NCBI GenBank assembly: GCA_026874595.1
Contig: CM049319.1
Span: forward strand, 15,901,601-15,965,600
Source of the DNA: Sipunculus nudus
Taxonomy: Eukaryota > Annelida > Sipuncula > Golfingiida > Sipunculidae
Reading direction: 5' to 3'
DNA length: 64,000 nucleotides
Below the pieces are notes generated by a model. It searched no databases and was not told the DNA's origin. It was given only the letters and a program-made list of their open reading frames with translations. Position numbers and translations under genes: made by a program. Positions 13,185 through 25,399 of this stretch are shown here, one piece after another; position 1 is the first letter of the stretch; the number at the start of each line of letters is the position of its first letter.

Positions 13185-13740
13185 TTGTTTAAAATATCTC
13201 AGTTTCTTTAATATTTCAGTGTCTTAATTATTTTTGAGCTTAGAAAAGTCTCTGTTTATCATCTCAAGATTTAGAATATATTTTCAGTGTCATGAGTATC
13301 TTAGTGTCTTAAATATCTCAGCATCTTAAATGAGACGTCAACATCTCAGTCTCAAACACATCTGAAATATTTTAATGGGACATAACTCATTGTCTTAAAT
13401 TTCCGTGATACTGTCACATGTATCTCAAGGTATCTGAGTATATCAGGGGCTTAGTTATATCTCTGTTTTAAATCTGTGTCTTAAATATCTGACTGTCTTG
13501 AATGTCTTATCATCATGAATATTTTACAGTCCTGAACATATCAATGTCGTGTACTTCTCAATGTTTGGGGTATCTCAATGTTTGGACTGTTTCATTGGCT
13601 GAAATGTCTCAGTGTCCTGAATATCTAATCTTCAAGAATATTTCATAGTTCTGAACATTTCAGTGTCTGGGGTATTTCAGAAGTTATGGCTGTTTCATTG
13701 GCTAAAATATCTGTGTCAAAACACTATCAGTTTCTGTCCT
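13185..13740 (+). repeat. Degenerate short tandem array (TCTCAGTGTCTTAAATA-like)
   Basis: About 550 bp are built from loosely repeated 15-20-nt phrases: TCTCAGTTTCTTTAATATT, TTTCAGTGTCTTAATTA, TATCTTAGTGTCTTAAATA, TCTCAGCATCTTAAAT, TCTCAGTGTCCTGAATA, TTTCAGTGTCTGGGG. A longer doublet is also visible: TTCATTGGCTGAAATGTCTC near 13590 and TTCATTGGCTAAAATATCTG near 13692. It looks like an old, eroded minisatellite. Many units contain a pyrimidine run followed by CAG. Confidence 0.65.
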
Positions 13741-16700
13741 AATATATAATTAACATCCTGGAAATGAATTAATTATATTTGCATTATTTGCTTTGCATAC
13801 CCCAAATCTTAATGTAACAATTCTGATAAGATTGTTTTATGTTATCTCTGTCCAATATTTAAATTATATACAGATTCTTTTCAATTGTCTCATTAAAAAA
13901 TCATGGGATATATCTGATAAAAGCTTAGTCCTCTCTCTACAGGATATTTAAATACTCTTCAGTGTAAAATTTCTGTAGTTGGTTGCACTTTTACTGTGGT
14001 ATCACTATTTTCAACCAGTTTTTAATCTTTTAAGTTATATTGTTGCACATTCTTTTAAACACCTGTATGTATGCTTCAAGATTGGTTATCTTAGTTTCTA
14101 TATTTAGTAGTCTTGTTCATTAATTTAATGTGCCTCCACTCTGTGCTGTCAATCACTCAGCACAGAGGTTTGTTTTGTGTAGCAGTATATGCAGTCTCTT
14201 GACTGGTTTAATAATAACCATCTTTGTTTGTTGCTTCATCCCCGACCTACCAGACTCTGTAATGATATGTGGCCATTAAGCATAAGTGGAGTTGCGTGAT
14301 CTGTTTACTCAGATGAGTTGAGCATGATGATATGGTTTATGTTAGGGAAGTGGGGGATGGCTGGCGATTAAAGTGGACTGGACACTCTGTTCATGTTGTC
14401 GTTCGTACTGTGCTGATTCCTGAAGCGCGGAAAGTGCGACTTTCGGAATTCCTCAATACCTCTATCATGCCATTTCACCATCAATCAAATCAAAGCAAAT
14501 GCTGTTTATCGTACTCCTCAGGGGAGTAAGATGTAGACGTAATATTTTGATGGTCTGACGGGTGATGTGTGATGCAGTAATGGGAAACGTTTGGACTCTT
14601 CCCTTGCCTTCATGAGTGCCCACTTCACTGGTCAATAACAGATGACCAGGTCGGCCCATTCTCACACCATTGTGGCAGTTTGACCAATTCCCCATACATT
14701 ACACCAAAAGCACCAAAGGCCGAACTTGGCATTAAAGTGTAGAGCTGTGGTCATACACATACTGAGCAACATCCATGACTAAGATTCAGTCCACAGTAAG
14801 CAGCTGGTCATTTAAAAAAAATTCACCCTGTCTTAGTCACTTGTGTTTCCTATGGTCTGAAATGCTACTATGTTTACTCCCTTATGTAAGCTGATATTTT
14901 TAGAACAAACTTGAGATCTGAACATCATGTTCTTAAAACGCCCCTTGTCCTCATGTCCATTTGCTGAAAATCCATTACCTGAAAATCTAACTCACTGGAT
15001 TTCAATGACTTTCTACTCTAATTAATGACATTCCTATTAGAAGTCACGTAAACTAGAAGCCCCTGCCTTGCCCACAGGTAAAAAGGAAATGGGTAATGTG
15101 AAGATCAAGGTTCCTTGAAAATTAGGTTAAGGTCAAAAATAAACATCAGGTGCAAATCTGTAACCTTGTATTGTTAGTCTGACCAAAGGCCAGTTTTGGA
15201 AAATGAGCTGTAGTAAAGTTGTAGTGTAAACATAGAAGGATAATAATGGAGGAAAAAGATGAAAAAAATGCTTGTTGGTGCATCTATGATAGACCTCTAC
15301 AAAATATCTTAAAGAAGATAAATCTAGTGGTGTAAAGATTAACTAACATATAAAGCTGTCAAGATACTCATGACATCTAAGAAATAATCCCTTCATCCAA
15401 CCTCTTTGGGCCCCAGGTGCTCAGTGGGCCAAGTAATGCAAGGATGTGGTATGTCTGTGCTTTGGACGCAAGTAATCTATTGTTTACACACAGCAGCAGC
15501 ACCTCGGGATCAGCTGCGTCATGGCTCATACAAACGCACTTGATAACGATGAAATAGCTGTTATTTGATAAACAGAGCCACTTATCCTGTTGCCACACCA
15601 GCTTATGAAAATAGCTTTCAGGGTGAACTGTCATGACTAATATTATGGATACAATGTTCACTAGAGAATATGAACTAAATAAGATGAAAAAGCATGCATG
15701 TGATTGGAACAGCTGATTTTAAAGCAACTAGGGAATGCTTCTTTAACCCAAATATTGAAATTGATATTAACTGAACAACCTTTGTAAACCTCCTCTCCTT
15801 CAGGGGGAGGCATAATTTACAGAGTGACCATTCAAGGATAGCTGAAAATAATAGTAGTTTGGTGTTTTTCATGTTAGATATAGTTACATTGAAATAGTTG
15901 AGACACTGAAATGTAAGCTAATCCAGTTATCATATTTTAATATTAAAGGATGAGTAATTTAGATGATGTGGTATACAGCATTAAGAAAAAAAAAAGAAGA
16001 TAATACAGTCCCAAATGACAGTTGGATGATGTAAAATGCAATTAAATCTCCACTGACACTTTAAACACAAGATTACGAAAAGTTAGAGCTCAGGTAACAG
16101 ACCTTGTTGTGTTTTTGTGAAATATTTTGTCCCAAGACATGGATATTACACAAACACAAAAACCACTGTGGGGATAAAACAGCTTGGAACTAACACAAAG
16201 GGATGAAGAAAGGTTTAAAAGGCTTGGTCTGGAACAACAACTTTACGATCCCGGAGGACAAGATGGCAGAATCAAACCGACCCCTAAAGGGTAAATATTA
16301 GATCCGGAGCAGAAACATGACTTTTGGCATTCAGTGAGTCTGAGAGTTCGAGCATGATGGATGTCCTGGAGTTAATTTGTTGCATATTTGCAGCTGGAAT
16401 ACTCAGTTAGAAGGTGATACATCTCAGATATTGGACCACAGAGGTTGGAGTGAAGCTCGGGGCTGTCGCAGGCCGCAGGGATCCAGCCGTTTTTCTGCGG
16501 GATACTTATCTGTCATCGTTCAACGGCACACCTGGGAAATCCATCAGAGATTTGAGCTAGGACTGTAACGCTATCAACAGTCCTGACTGAAAGATTTAGG
16601 AAATTTTGATATCAGCAAGGAAGGGTATCCAAAGAAGAGATTAGATTTTTAAGCAGTGAAAGGCAGCCCACTCACTTTTAAGTTGAAGGCTGATGCAGTG

Positions 16701-17035
16701 CCTCACAGTTAAAGAAAAAGGATTAGCTTACTTTACTTGAAAGCTATGGTATTATCTTTAATATTGAAAGCTGCTATAGTTGATTTTATTTCTTGTCCAG
16801 TTAGAACAGTTTCTCATTTCAAGATCAAATTTTGAAGCAATGAAGTGAAAATCTTTGTAAGATTTGAAACAGGATATCACAGACTTCTTGTAAAATGTTA
16901 TCAACAGAATATCCTCTAGGTTTTTAGGAACTTTATCCTGTCATTTTTGTTAAAATATTATTTTTGATAATTTTGTCTGATCATCTTTTATATTTATTAT
17001 TATGAAAAAAGAGTGTGTATGAAAAAAAAGTAGTT

Positions 17036-18644
17036 TTTTAGCTCAGCTGACTATAAGTCATCTGAGCTATAGTCGTGGTCCATTGTCCGTCGTCCGTCCG
17101 TCTGTCCGTCCGTCCGTCCATAGATGTGGCATGTTTTAAAACCGTAAGACCTAGGAATCCAAAATTCAGCATAATGTTAGATGTCCCCAAGATCTCCTAC
17201 CAAGCCGAAAACTGTGTCTTTGCGACTTTATTCCTTTGAGAAATTAAGGAAAAACCTCATTTTTTTATTAAAATCCTATTTTCACACTTCAGGACTGCCT
17301 AATATCAAAACCACTCATCTGTTTTTCCTCATATTTACCATAAATATTCCTCTATATAGTTCCTATGTACATGCAATAAATTAAGTCTGTAAATTATAAA
17401 ATCTTTAAGTTATGGGCCCAAATCAGGAAAAATAATAACTCACTTAACATGAAAAATTTTGAAACTAGAGTCTATTTTCTCAAGTATATAACTATGTTTA
17501 ATTAAGATTCAATTGTTTACCGAAAATTAGATCTGAATTTTGTAAATTTTTTAAGTTATTAGCAAAAAAAAAATCAGAACCTTAAATTTTGCCCAACTTT
17601 GACCATGGCACGTTTTTTTCCTGTAAGCACCATTGATTTAATTTTCACAGCATGTAAACATAAATATTTAGTTTGTCTAAATCTGAAATTTGAAAATAAA
17701 AGCTTGAAAATTAAGCTAGTTATTGATTTTTTTTTCTGTAGTCACTAGCTTTGATTACAGATACAGGGTCCCACTCCAGGTCACTGGAAGTCAGCTATGC
17801 CAGGGTTTCTGATTTGTTACAGTCACTGGGAGAGATCCCCTGCTGTGACAGGTGTACAGTTATTCTCATATCACCACCCCAATCACACCCCCCCCCCCCC
17901 CCACAAATCCAACCCACCATGTGTTATTCACTATTTGTTATTGTTTTCACTGTATCTCCTTAATTGTAATGTTGTTTCCACTCCGATATGCAAAAACTTT
18001 CCTTGAAAAAATAATTCAATGTGTAATCAAGAAGATGCAATGTTGTGTAATGTAACTTTTTAAAGTAATCAATTTTCTTTTAAATGATTTTAACAAATAT
18101 AATTGAACCCATCAGTATGCTTAAATTATTATAAAATATGAAGCACATTATGGATAAATAAAGACACAATTAAAAATTGTGAAATCTAAATCAAGTATTA
18201 TTTTTAGATATTTATTGTTTTGCAGATTTAAAAGATATATTTTTGTGGTAAAAAATAAATAAACATTTGTATACATTTCATTAAAAATACATATATATTT
18301 AATAATATATATTATACAAAAAATAGATCCAATTGAACAAATGTGTAAACTACTGAAATGTCAACAGGTAATCGAAAAAACAACTAATGATCATGGTAAT
18401 AGTACAGATCATTTGTTCACAAACTGCTCACATGCTTTAGTTTTAACATTAGGAAACACATGGTCAGGTCACAAAATATTTTTTGCAACAATTTCTTGCT
18501 CAACAATACAAACCAATCATATAAACCAACCATGGCCTTTATTACCTCTTCCTCTTACACTTTATCTCCATTTGATATTATTTTAGATTTTTACCTTCAA
18601 GGTTAACGTCAGCTGAGCACAGTGACCCATAGGTCCCTTGTTTT
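17036..18644 (+). mobile_element. Rolling-circle-like (Helentron-like?) element, copy 2
   Basis: The copy is bounded by TTTTTAGCTCAGCTGACTA at the left and ACCCATAGGTCCCTTGTTTT at the right, with GTCAGCTGAGC near the end inverse to GCTCAGCTGAC at the start. Inside are the (GTCC)n tract, the CCATGGCACGTTT block, a run of C at 17888-17902, and an endonuclease-like reading frame near the 3' end. It is very similar to the copy at 54562-56464 over most of its length but lacks a 259-bp block and a short segment near 17418. No flanking duplication was found. Confidence 0.75.
18326..18586 (+). pseudogene. Endonuclease-like C-terminal fragment in element copy 2
   Basis: An open frame near the 3' end of the element reads ...CQQVIEKTTNDHGNSTDHLF, then TNCSHALV and ...SGHKIFF, ending in TAG. 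The spacing of Q.IE..T...G...DH..TN and a later S.HK resembles the last part of AP-endonuclease-like domains, where the final motif is normally SDH; here the D is G. The same frame is open in copy 3, which has PT in place of the TT. Such domains occur at the end of Helentron proteins and in LINE proteins, so the fragment suggests that the element derives from a coding ancestor. It is far too short to be active. The domain call is inference from pattern only. Confidence 0.45.
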
Positions 18645-19399
18645 AGTTTTTCTTTAATCATGTTCTCCATTAAAAATATCAAATTGAAAAAAAATATTTA
18701 ATTTAATTAAATTTCTTATGAAATAATATTCTCCTGTTCCTTTGCTTTTGTTTGCTGAAAATTACAGTTTTGATCACACAAAGAGACTCCTTCATGAGAG
18801 CCTCTTTTTAAACATAAGGATTGTTTCACTGTTGTGATAGGAATCATAAACTGATATTCAATGATTGAAAGATTGAAAACTATGGATGATTGATAATTAA
18901 TCAGTTATTTTATGTAACATCTGTATTACTGTGAATTCTTAACTTTGTAGAATAATACCTTAAATATATTGACTTCAGCAGATTCAGTCTAACTTGTACA
19001 TCATGCTTAAAAGTCAAGGTAATGGTTGGGTTGTTGGCCCAAGGTTAAGTATTATTGCTGTTTGCTATTATGTGATTTTCTTTCTGATATTTCTGAATAA
19101 GAATATTTTATAGTGATAATATGACTTTTTTGGATGTTCATACATAATAGTTTGTAATCAGTTATGCGAAATTGCAACTGATTTTATAATTAATTTTGAA
19201 AGAAAACTACATTATTATCGATAAATTGGCACACCACTGGTATATACATAATTAAAACTATGTGGCCCTCCTTTAAATACAGTTTGAAGATGAGTGTTCA
19301 TAGTTGTGCATACATAAATCAGGGCACAAAAACACATTTACAACCACAATGTATGTGTAATGATACCTTTTGATATTTTGTATAATTTTGTCATTCCAG

Positions 19400-19528
19400 T
19401 TGTTTTCCTTGCGGGAACAGCAAGCAAAGCAGCGGCATTCAAGTGGAGAAGATGGCAGAATTAGTAAGACGTCTACAGAATCCTCCTCAACTCAGGAACC
19501 CAACGAAAACAAAGAAGCACACCCTAAG
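19400..19528 (+). CDS. PPFIA: Liprin-alpha coding exon B (43 codons)
   Basis: The exon starts after TTTTGTCATTCCAG and ends at CCTAAG before GTGGGT. It is 129 nt, phase 0 at both ends. It begins LFSLREQQAKQRH, which continues the ..NQE.LxLREQ pattern of liprin-alpha directly after exon A, and then becomes a polar segment rich in S, T, E and K (SSGEDGRISK, TESSSTQEPNENKEAHPK). In vertebrate liprins the matching stretch is also a variable, acidic and serine-rich break in the coiled coil, so low conservation is expected. Serines here are plausible phosphorylation sites, but no kinase motif is clear enough to name. The donor GTGGGT is less typical than those of exons A and D. Confidence 0.92.
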
Positions 19529-20028
19529 GTGGGTGTAATTACTGACAGAAAAAATTTAACAAAAATAGCCCATAAAACTAACATACATGGACACTGCTGT
19601 CTAATGAGTTGTCTTGTTTCATCCTTCACAAAAATATTCTATGTAAAATCTTTATATTGACACCATGTAAAGTTTTGAAATGCCGTGCATCATCTGTTAC
19701 TTACAAAAAGTAACGTAAATGGTTGACATCGTTTTAAAAGACTAGCTTTGTGTAGGTTCTTGTACACAAAATTTTGAGTGCTCAACCCCCTTCACACCTG
19801 AAGAAGGTGACACCACACATTTGTGGCCAACTTATGCTTGTAAATGGACTGAAATTTCATTGAAATCAAATCTCCTAGACTCAGATTAAATTAATTGTGA
19901 AAATGCAATTATATATAGCCTCTTCCCAATCCATGTTATCTTTGTCCAATACACAGTAAACTCATTCTGTATTTCTTAAAGGTTTGAAGTTATCTGAAGT
20001 TCTGCTCACTGAGATATGAATCAAACTG

Positions 20029-20432
20029 ATACTCTAGCTGGCTTATTGTGAGCAAGGGTTTCAGATTTGTAATATTTGTGAAAGATGAATTATTGAGAAA
20101 AAAGATCATAGATAAGATTTCCTGTTATCAAAGTTGACCAGTCAATTAACAGAGTATTCTCACTGACATCTCTTGTGGGTAACCCTTGCATGTAGAGGCA
20201 AAATATATTGAAATATTTTCTGCCAATAATGAAGAAAATTTCCATAAATTCCATGTCCTCATAGGTCTCGTCAAATTGTTTAGATTTTTGGTGCATAAGA
20301 AAGTCCCCTGAAAATTACCCTTTTTATAGGTTCCTGTACACTTCAATCACAAAAAGTTAACTCTCACAAAACTTTTCGGCAAAGGGTAATGGTGAAAATT
20401 TAACCTCATGAATATGAGGCTATCTGCAGTAT
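20029..20432. mobile_element. MITE, ATACTGTGGTTGGC family, diverged copy
   Basis: The left end ATACTCTAGCTGGCTTATTG is followed by a GAGCAAGGGTTTCAGATTTG phrase. The right end is GAGGCTATCTGCAGTAT, preceded by TGAAAATTTAACCTCATGAA. Read from the other strand the right end gives ATACTGCAGATAGCCTC and then GAGGTTAAATTTTC, an imperfect inverted match to the left end. The same layout occurs at 28187-28574 and 35775-36230. There is no coding capacity. Confidence 0.6.
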
Positions 20433-21970
20433 CCCATTTCCCACTGGTATGATCACAAGTTCAGTGCACTCAGATATGGGAAATTAGTAGCTAGATGATT
20501 TGTGTGTGGCGTGCAGACAGATTTTTGCTAGTGCGGCTCATACACTTGAGTTGGACATCAGAATACCATCTGTTGTGATTACAGTCACAAGTGATAGATA
20601 TCCCTGACAAGAGGATACAATAGAGAGAGTGGGTTTCCTCGGCTTGATTGTGAGAAATGACCAGTATGCGGCACACAGTGTATATCCATCCCCAGTACCT
20701 AGGACTGCCACTAATGAACTCTTGCAGTGTCAGCTAAAGTCTGCTCCGAGGACCCCTGGGCCAGTTTATGGCGCTGTTATTCACATCTATATCACCGCAT
20801 TGTCCACTGCAGGACTGGTGCAACAATGGCACCCTGCACCAAATCAGGATCTATGTCAAAAAGAAGAGTTTTGGAGATTTTAATGCTGGCCGAGGAGCCA
20901 TAAACGTTATTTGTGATTGGATAGATCAGATTCGTAAGATTATCGAAACATTTGCCCTGTCTTTGTAATGGGTTATTAAACATTGACATGCATTCTCATG
21001 ATCAATAACACTTCACTTGTGTGCTTTGATTAACACAGTCTTCAGCTTCGTGAAAACCCTGTATCATGGTCCAGTCTTATCTTTTGTCTTGTGTAGCTAT
21101 AAAACTTCATACGTGTTCTTTTGAGGTGTAATATATTTTCAAAATTTCTTGTCATAATCTCTTCCATGAGCAGTGCTTCACATATTTTGTTCAAATTTTT
21201 TTAATGTAAAAGTTTGGGTAAGATTTGTTTCCTCCAGATGGATCTTCCAGTTTTCAGATATTTATCTACATTCAGTGTAGGATTTTGTCTCAAAACTTAC
21301 CAAGAATGCTTTTCTGATTATATTTATAGGATTTATGGATGAGTGTGCTTCCAGAATTGACTGTTGTAGAACACAAACTCAGTCCATTGGAACAGTTTAT
21401 AAAAGTGAATCTAAATAATTTATAACTCAAGGATTTTAAGGGCTGGAGGGTTTTGATCTTTGTACTACATATTATGAATACTTTTTAGGTAGAATTCAAC
21501 ACAATGTCATCATAAGAAAAAATAAAAAAAGAGAACTATAGTGAACTAAAAACTATTATACAGTGTTTCACTTCTGGTCAGTTGTTACCAGTTCAACCTT
21601 AGAACAAGAATAAACAGGACTCAAGGTCTTCTGGCCTTATACTTTCTGCGATATCTGATTTTGAAAAACTGACACTCCAGGAGTAGTGTTGGCCTGGCGT
21701 TTAAATCCCTTGTGCTCAGGTTAATATTTATAGCATCAGAAGAAATTAGATAAGTTAAGTATGTAGAAATGTGGATTTAGTTGACTTGACACAATATGCC
21801 ACATTTGTTTCTGCTATTGCATTGTAACATTTTTGTTGAAGAATATTTCATGTTCTCTGACAAAAACATTACTTACACTCTGGTGAGATAAACAGTACAA
21901 GCATTTCTCACCTATGCAGCTGTGAAACAACACACCCTTCTGTTTGAATGTTTGCATTAATGCATATATA

Positions 21971-22138
21971 AAGTGAAACCTCAAAATTATGATGCCCCAA
22001 CAAACACTTTGATAAAGTGGTCACATTTTCAGAGTGGTTTTCTAAGTGAGGTCTGATATATAGAGCAAAAATGAATTGGAACCGTGAAAAAGTGATTGTT
22101 AAGCTAAACTGAGGTTGTCATCAGGTGAGGTTTTACTG
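21971..22138. mobile_element. TA-flanked MITE (CAGTAAAACCTC-like ends), copy 1
   Basis: The left end AAGTGAAACCTCAAAATTA and the right end GAGGTTTTACTG are inverted repeats of the CAGTAAAACCTC type, with TA directly on both sides, as expected for Tc1/mariner-type insertion. The interior has GTGGTTTTCTAAGTGAGGTC and AAACTGAGGTTGTCATCAGG. A second copy with the same interior is at 51558-51737. Confidence 0.75.
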
Positions 22139-22386
22139 TATATTGTTTATTTTCACTTTGGAAATGCTATTTTGTTAACTATATAAGTAATGGATTTTTT
22201 CCATGCATACCTTTTCGGTGTATAAAATTGTCACTTAAATTTACCCTTATCATATAAGCTTTCACTTTCTTTTGGACCAACTTTCAACAGGATGTTTAAA
22301 ACAAAATATTTCAATTTCCTGAGAGTGAGTTTAGTTGGCTTCCTGCTTGTACCTTGAAATTCAGTTTGATATTTTTTTCATTGTAG

Positions 22387-22608
22387 AGATTATCCAATGG
22401 GTCAATAGACCCTGACTCGGAAATTCAGCGAGTTATAGAACTGCAGGAGACAATAGAAAAACAAAATTCTGAATTAACGTCAAACAAAAATAAAGCGCAG
22501 GAGCTGGCCATGAAAGTGAAAGAACTGGAGGATGCACTCCAAAATACCCAGAAGGACCTCATTAAGACGCAAGAACAGAGTGTCAAATTACAGCGAGATC
22601 TGAGAGAG
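22387..22608 (+). CDS. PPFIA: Liprin-alpha coding exon C (74 codons)
   Basis: The acceptor is ...TTTTTTTCATTGTAG and the donor follows GAG as GTAACA. The exon is 222 nt, phase 0 at both ends. It starts RLSNGSIDPDSE, a close match to the KRLSNGSID segment of vertebrate liprin-alpha proteins, and continues as a heptad-patterned coiled coil (VIELQETIEKQNSEL, ELAMKVKELEDALQ, KDLIKTQEQSVKLQRDLRE). The KDLIKT......QRD.RE end is also characteristic. It is the longest exon here and the strongest identifier together with exon D. It supplies part of the rod used for self-association and partner binding. Confidence 0.97.
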
Positions 22609-25399
22609 GTAACACACATACCCACACTTGCATGTACACTGTTTCAGTAATACCTGTGCACAGTTCACTTATCAGAGTCCAAGCACTCCAAAGACACTGT
22701 CTACTGGAACCTTCCACGTAACATATTCGTTAAAGTTTTCCAGCACACTACTGTGGTTTTGCAACTCATCAGATATTCAGTTTTGTTGTAATGTAATATC
22801 TTGAAATGAAACAAGTTGATACATACTTAGGTACAAAGAATTCCCAGAACCTTACCCCCCACTTATGATTTGTATATAAACTGTCATATCCACTGCTTCC
22901 ATGCCATGGAATGCAACCTGCTAGTAACCCATGCCAATAATATCTTTGTCAAGGCTATATTTAAATCCAGCTTTGTTTAGATGAGCAATCACATAATATA
23001 TACAGGTATTTTGTCCCATAGCATAAGAGTTGAATCATATGTGGCTTTAGTATCAGACAAATGGAAGTCTTCTTCCTTTCTGCATTTCTTATTTCTTAAG
23101 CACGTGGCCAACATTTTCAAAGATAAAAGAGTCTATGGTAACACTATATAGCAAACATTTCAAAATTTGGAACATGGAAGCTGAAAAGCTTGGAACTTTT
23201 AAATTCTGTCTATCTAATACATAAACTGTCCAGTGGTGGTGTTATAAATAACTAACCTGTTTTATTCATGTTCCTTTATTTAAAAATAATTAAAAAAAAC
23301 ATAACAAAGAAATTCTTTAACAAAATTTTAGAGATATAACCATGATAAATTCAACCTCCTTGGTATAATACCAGCCATAGTCTCGCATCATTTATTCACC
23401 CTAGAGTCCCAGTGAGACACATCTTAATCAGTATTTCTGTGGAACCCCTCCCAGCACATATGTATTCATTTTCTGTTTCTATTGTATTTTGTAGTTCTGT
23501 CTTGTCTTTTCACTACAATTATTTTGAGACACACGTTACACTGCATTTTTCTTTTTGAAGTAACTGTATCTTTATCTGTAATATGTTTTCATTTCAAGGT
23601 TCAAAGATGTTCTCACCCTGTAAGTATTTATAATTTATGGGTATATGCTGGTGTGATCAGCTGTGAAACCTTGCTATCATGCAATTAAAGCCTTTTAACT
23701 GTTCTATTCCTCCCAGAGATGAGCCTGCTTTTATACTTCAATTAGTCCAGGTTCTGTCATCTCCAAGCCCAAGTCCCACACCAGTAGTTATTAATTCACA
23801 GTACAGACACACTTACATAATGCCTCCAGCAGAGCTACTGTAGAAAATCCCTTTCCTTCCTCAGAGGGTTCTCTGTGTCCCTGGTACAAACTTGCTGTGA
23901 CGGTTTCACTGAAGTGCACTTGTTTTAGCTAAATTTTCCCTTCAATCAGGCTTGGTATGTGTATCATATATTTAATCTCCCTGATCATCTCCCTCATAAT
24001 TTATATCCATTTAACCAGTTGGTGCCACATGAAATTCTTTTCCCAACCCAGATGAAGAAGCCTCACTTCCAGTGGTAGCCTCAACGATACCCTACACCAA
24101 ACATTAACACGTGGCCTTCTCCTTTTATGGCCACTTGTAGAACAGGGCCCTCAGAAGATAGCTAAAGTACACGGTTATATAAAGTAAGCAACCACAGACA
24201 AGAAAGAAACTGATTTTGATGCTATAGGAAAAGGAAGTTTCATAAAATGGGAAAGTGAGCTTAATTCACTTTAATCTAATTTTCAGATTGAAAATAACAC
24301 TTTAATTGTAATTATGAATATAATGATTAAAGCTTTAATCATTCAAGATTTTGAAGTTATTATGTTGAGATTATAATTAAAGAAACTGGATCCTGCTACG
24401 TGCTACTTTTGAGGGCCCTGAAGTAATCTTTTCCTGGATTAGCACAATTAGGTAGATAATATACTTAGAACAAGTTGATTATGGTTGTCTGGTTTTAGGG
24501 ACCTTTAACCATGGAACATTCATCTGCAGATCATTTGTATTGAGAATTTTGCTTCAAGGAATTAATTTAAGTAATCTAATGATCCTTGTTAAATTGTTGC
24601 AATTTCAGAAAAAAGTTATTTGACATGCTTTTGTTATTGAAATCATTCCAATAATTGCCTGATTCTGCGTTGTTAAAATTTTGCAGGTACATCACAAACA
24701 ATTGCATAACTAATGATCTACGTGGTATAAAATGTTTAAGTTGCTAACATGACTAATACTAATATCAATGACAAGAAAGGACTGTATTTGAAGTTTGTCG
24801 TATATCCTGAGACATAATCAAAAGATTTCCAGGAAAAAACATTTCAAATATCAGAATTCCTAAGCAAGTGATTGCAAGAGGAATGTTCCTGACAGATTCC
24901 CTGTACCTTTGGCCCAGGCTTAGTGGTTTAATTACTACATTGCTGTAAAAAGCTTGGTTTACTTGTATGATATGGTTTAGCTTAACCAAGGGTTTTTGGT
25001 GTGTGTGAACAATGATATAAGGTGCCTTTTGCAAGATTGCTTTGTGCTGTCTGAATACGAAGAAAACTTACAGTTGGTACCTGCTAAAAGATAATTTTAA
25101 GTAAACAATATATGTTTAGGTCATGTTACTTCATTGCTTGGGTTCGTGTTTGGAGTTGTGTTGTTTACACAGCCTCGGGCATTTTTTTTTCAGTGAAAAA
25201 GGATTCTCTCTTGGTTAACTTTGGATTTGTTTTCTGTAACATCCTGCGGAGTGTCTGTATTAAATGCTTTAGATTTGCTCACACATGGAAAACTTCAGCA
25301 CAAAATGGTGCTTATTTGAGAACTAGAGGTTAAACAAGGAAGTTGGTGCTAATATAGCTAGAACATATTAGGAATTCTACACTTTTGTAGGTTGTGGTT

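Larger units (their letters stand above)
8814..19399 (+). other. Liprin-alpha intron A-B (10.6 kb)
   Basis: The donor is GTAAGT and the acceptor is TCATTCCAG. The intron contains a purine-rich stretch (9455-9885), base-balanced non-repetitive blocks (about 9890-10190, 11050-11450, 14200-14700, 15380-15640, 16080-16570), a C-rich run near 10671-10693, an A-rich run near 12951-12980, a degenerate TCTCAGTGTCTTAA array (13185-13740) and element copy 2 (17036-18644). The remaining stretches are plain AT-rich intron in which I see no gene. Confidence 0.85.
19529..22386 (+). other. Liprin-alpha intron B-C (2.9 kb)
   Basis: This is the shortest intron seen. It holds a MITE of the ATACTGTGGTTGGC family (20029-20432), a fairly base-balanced block (about 20480-20960) in which several short open frames overlap on both strands without a recognisable product, and a TA-flanked MITE (21971-22138) 249 bp before the acceptor of exon C. 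No other gene is visible. Confidence 0.85.
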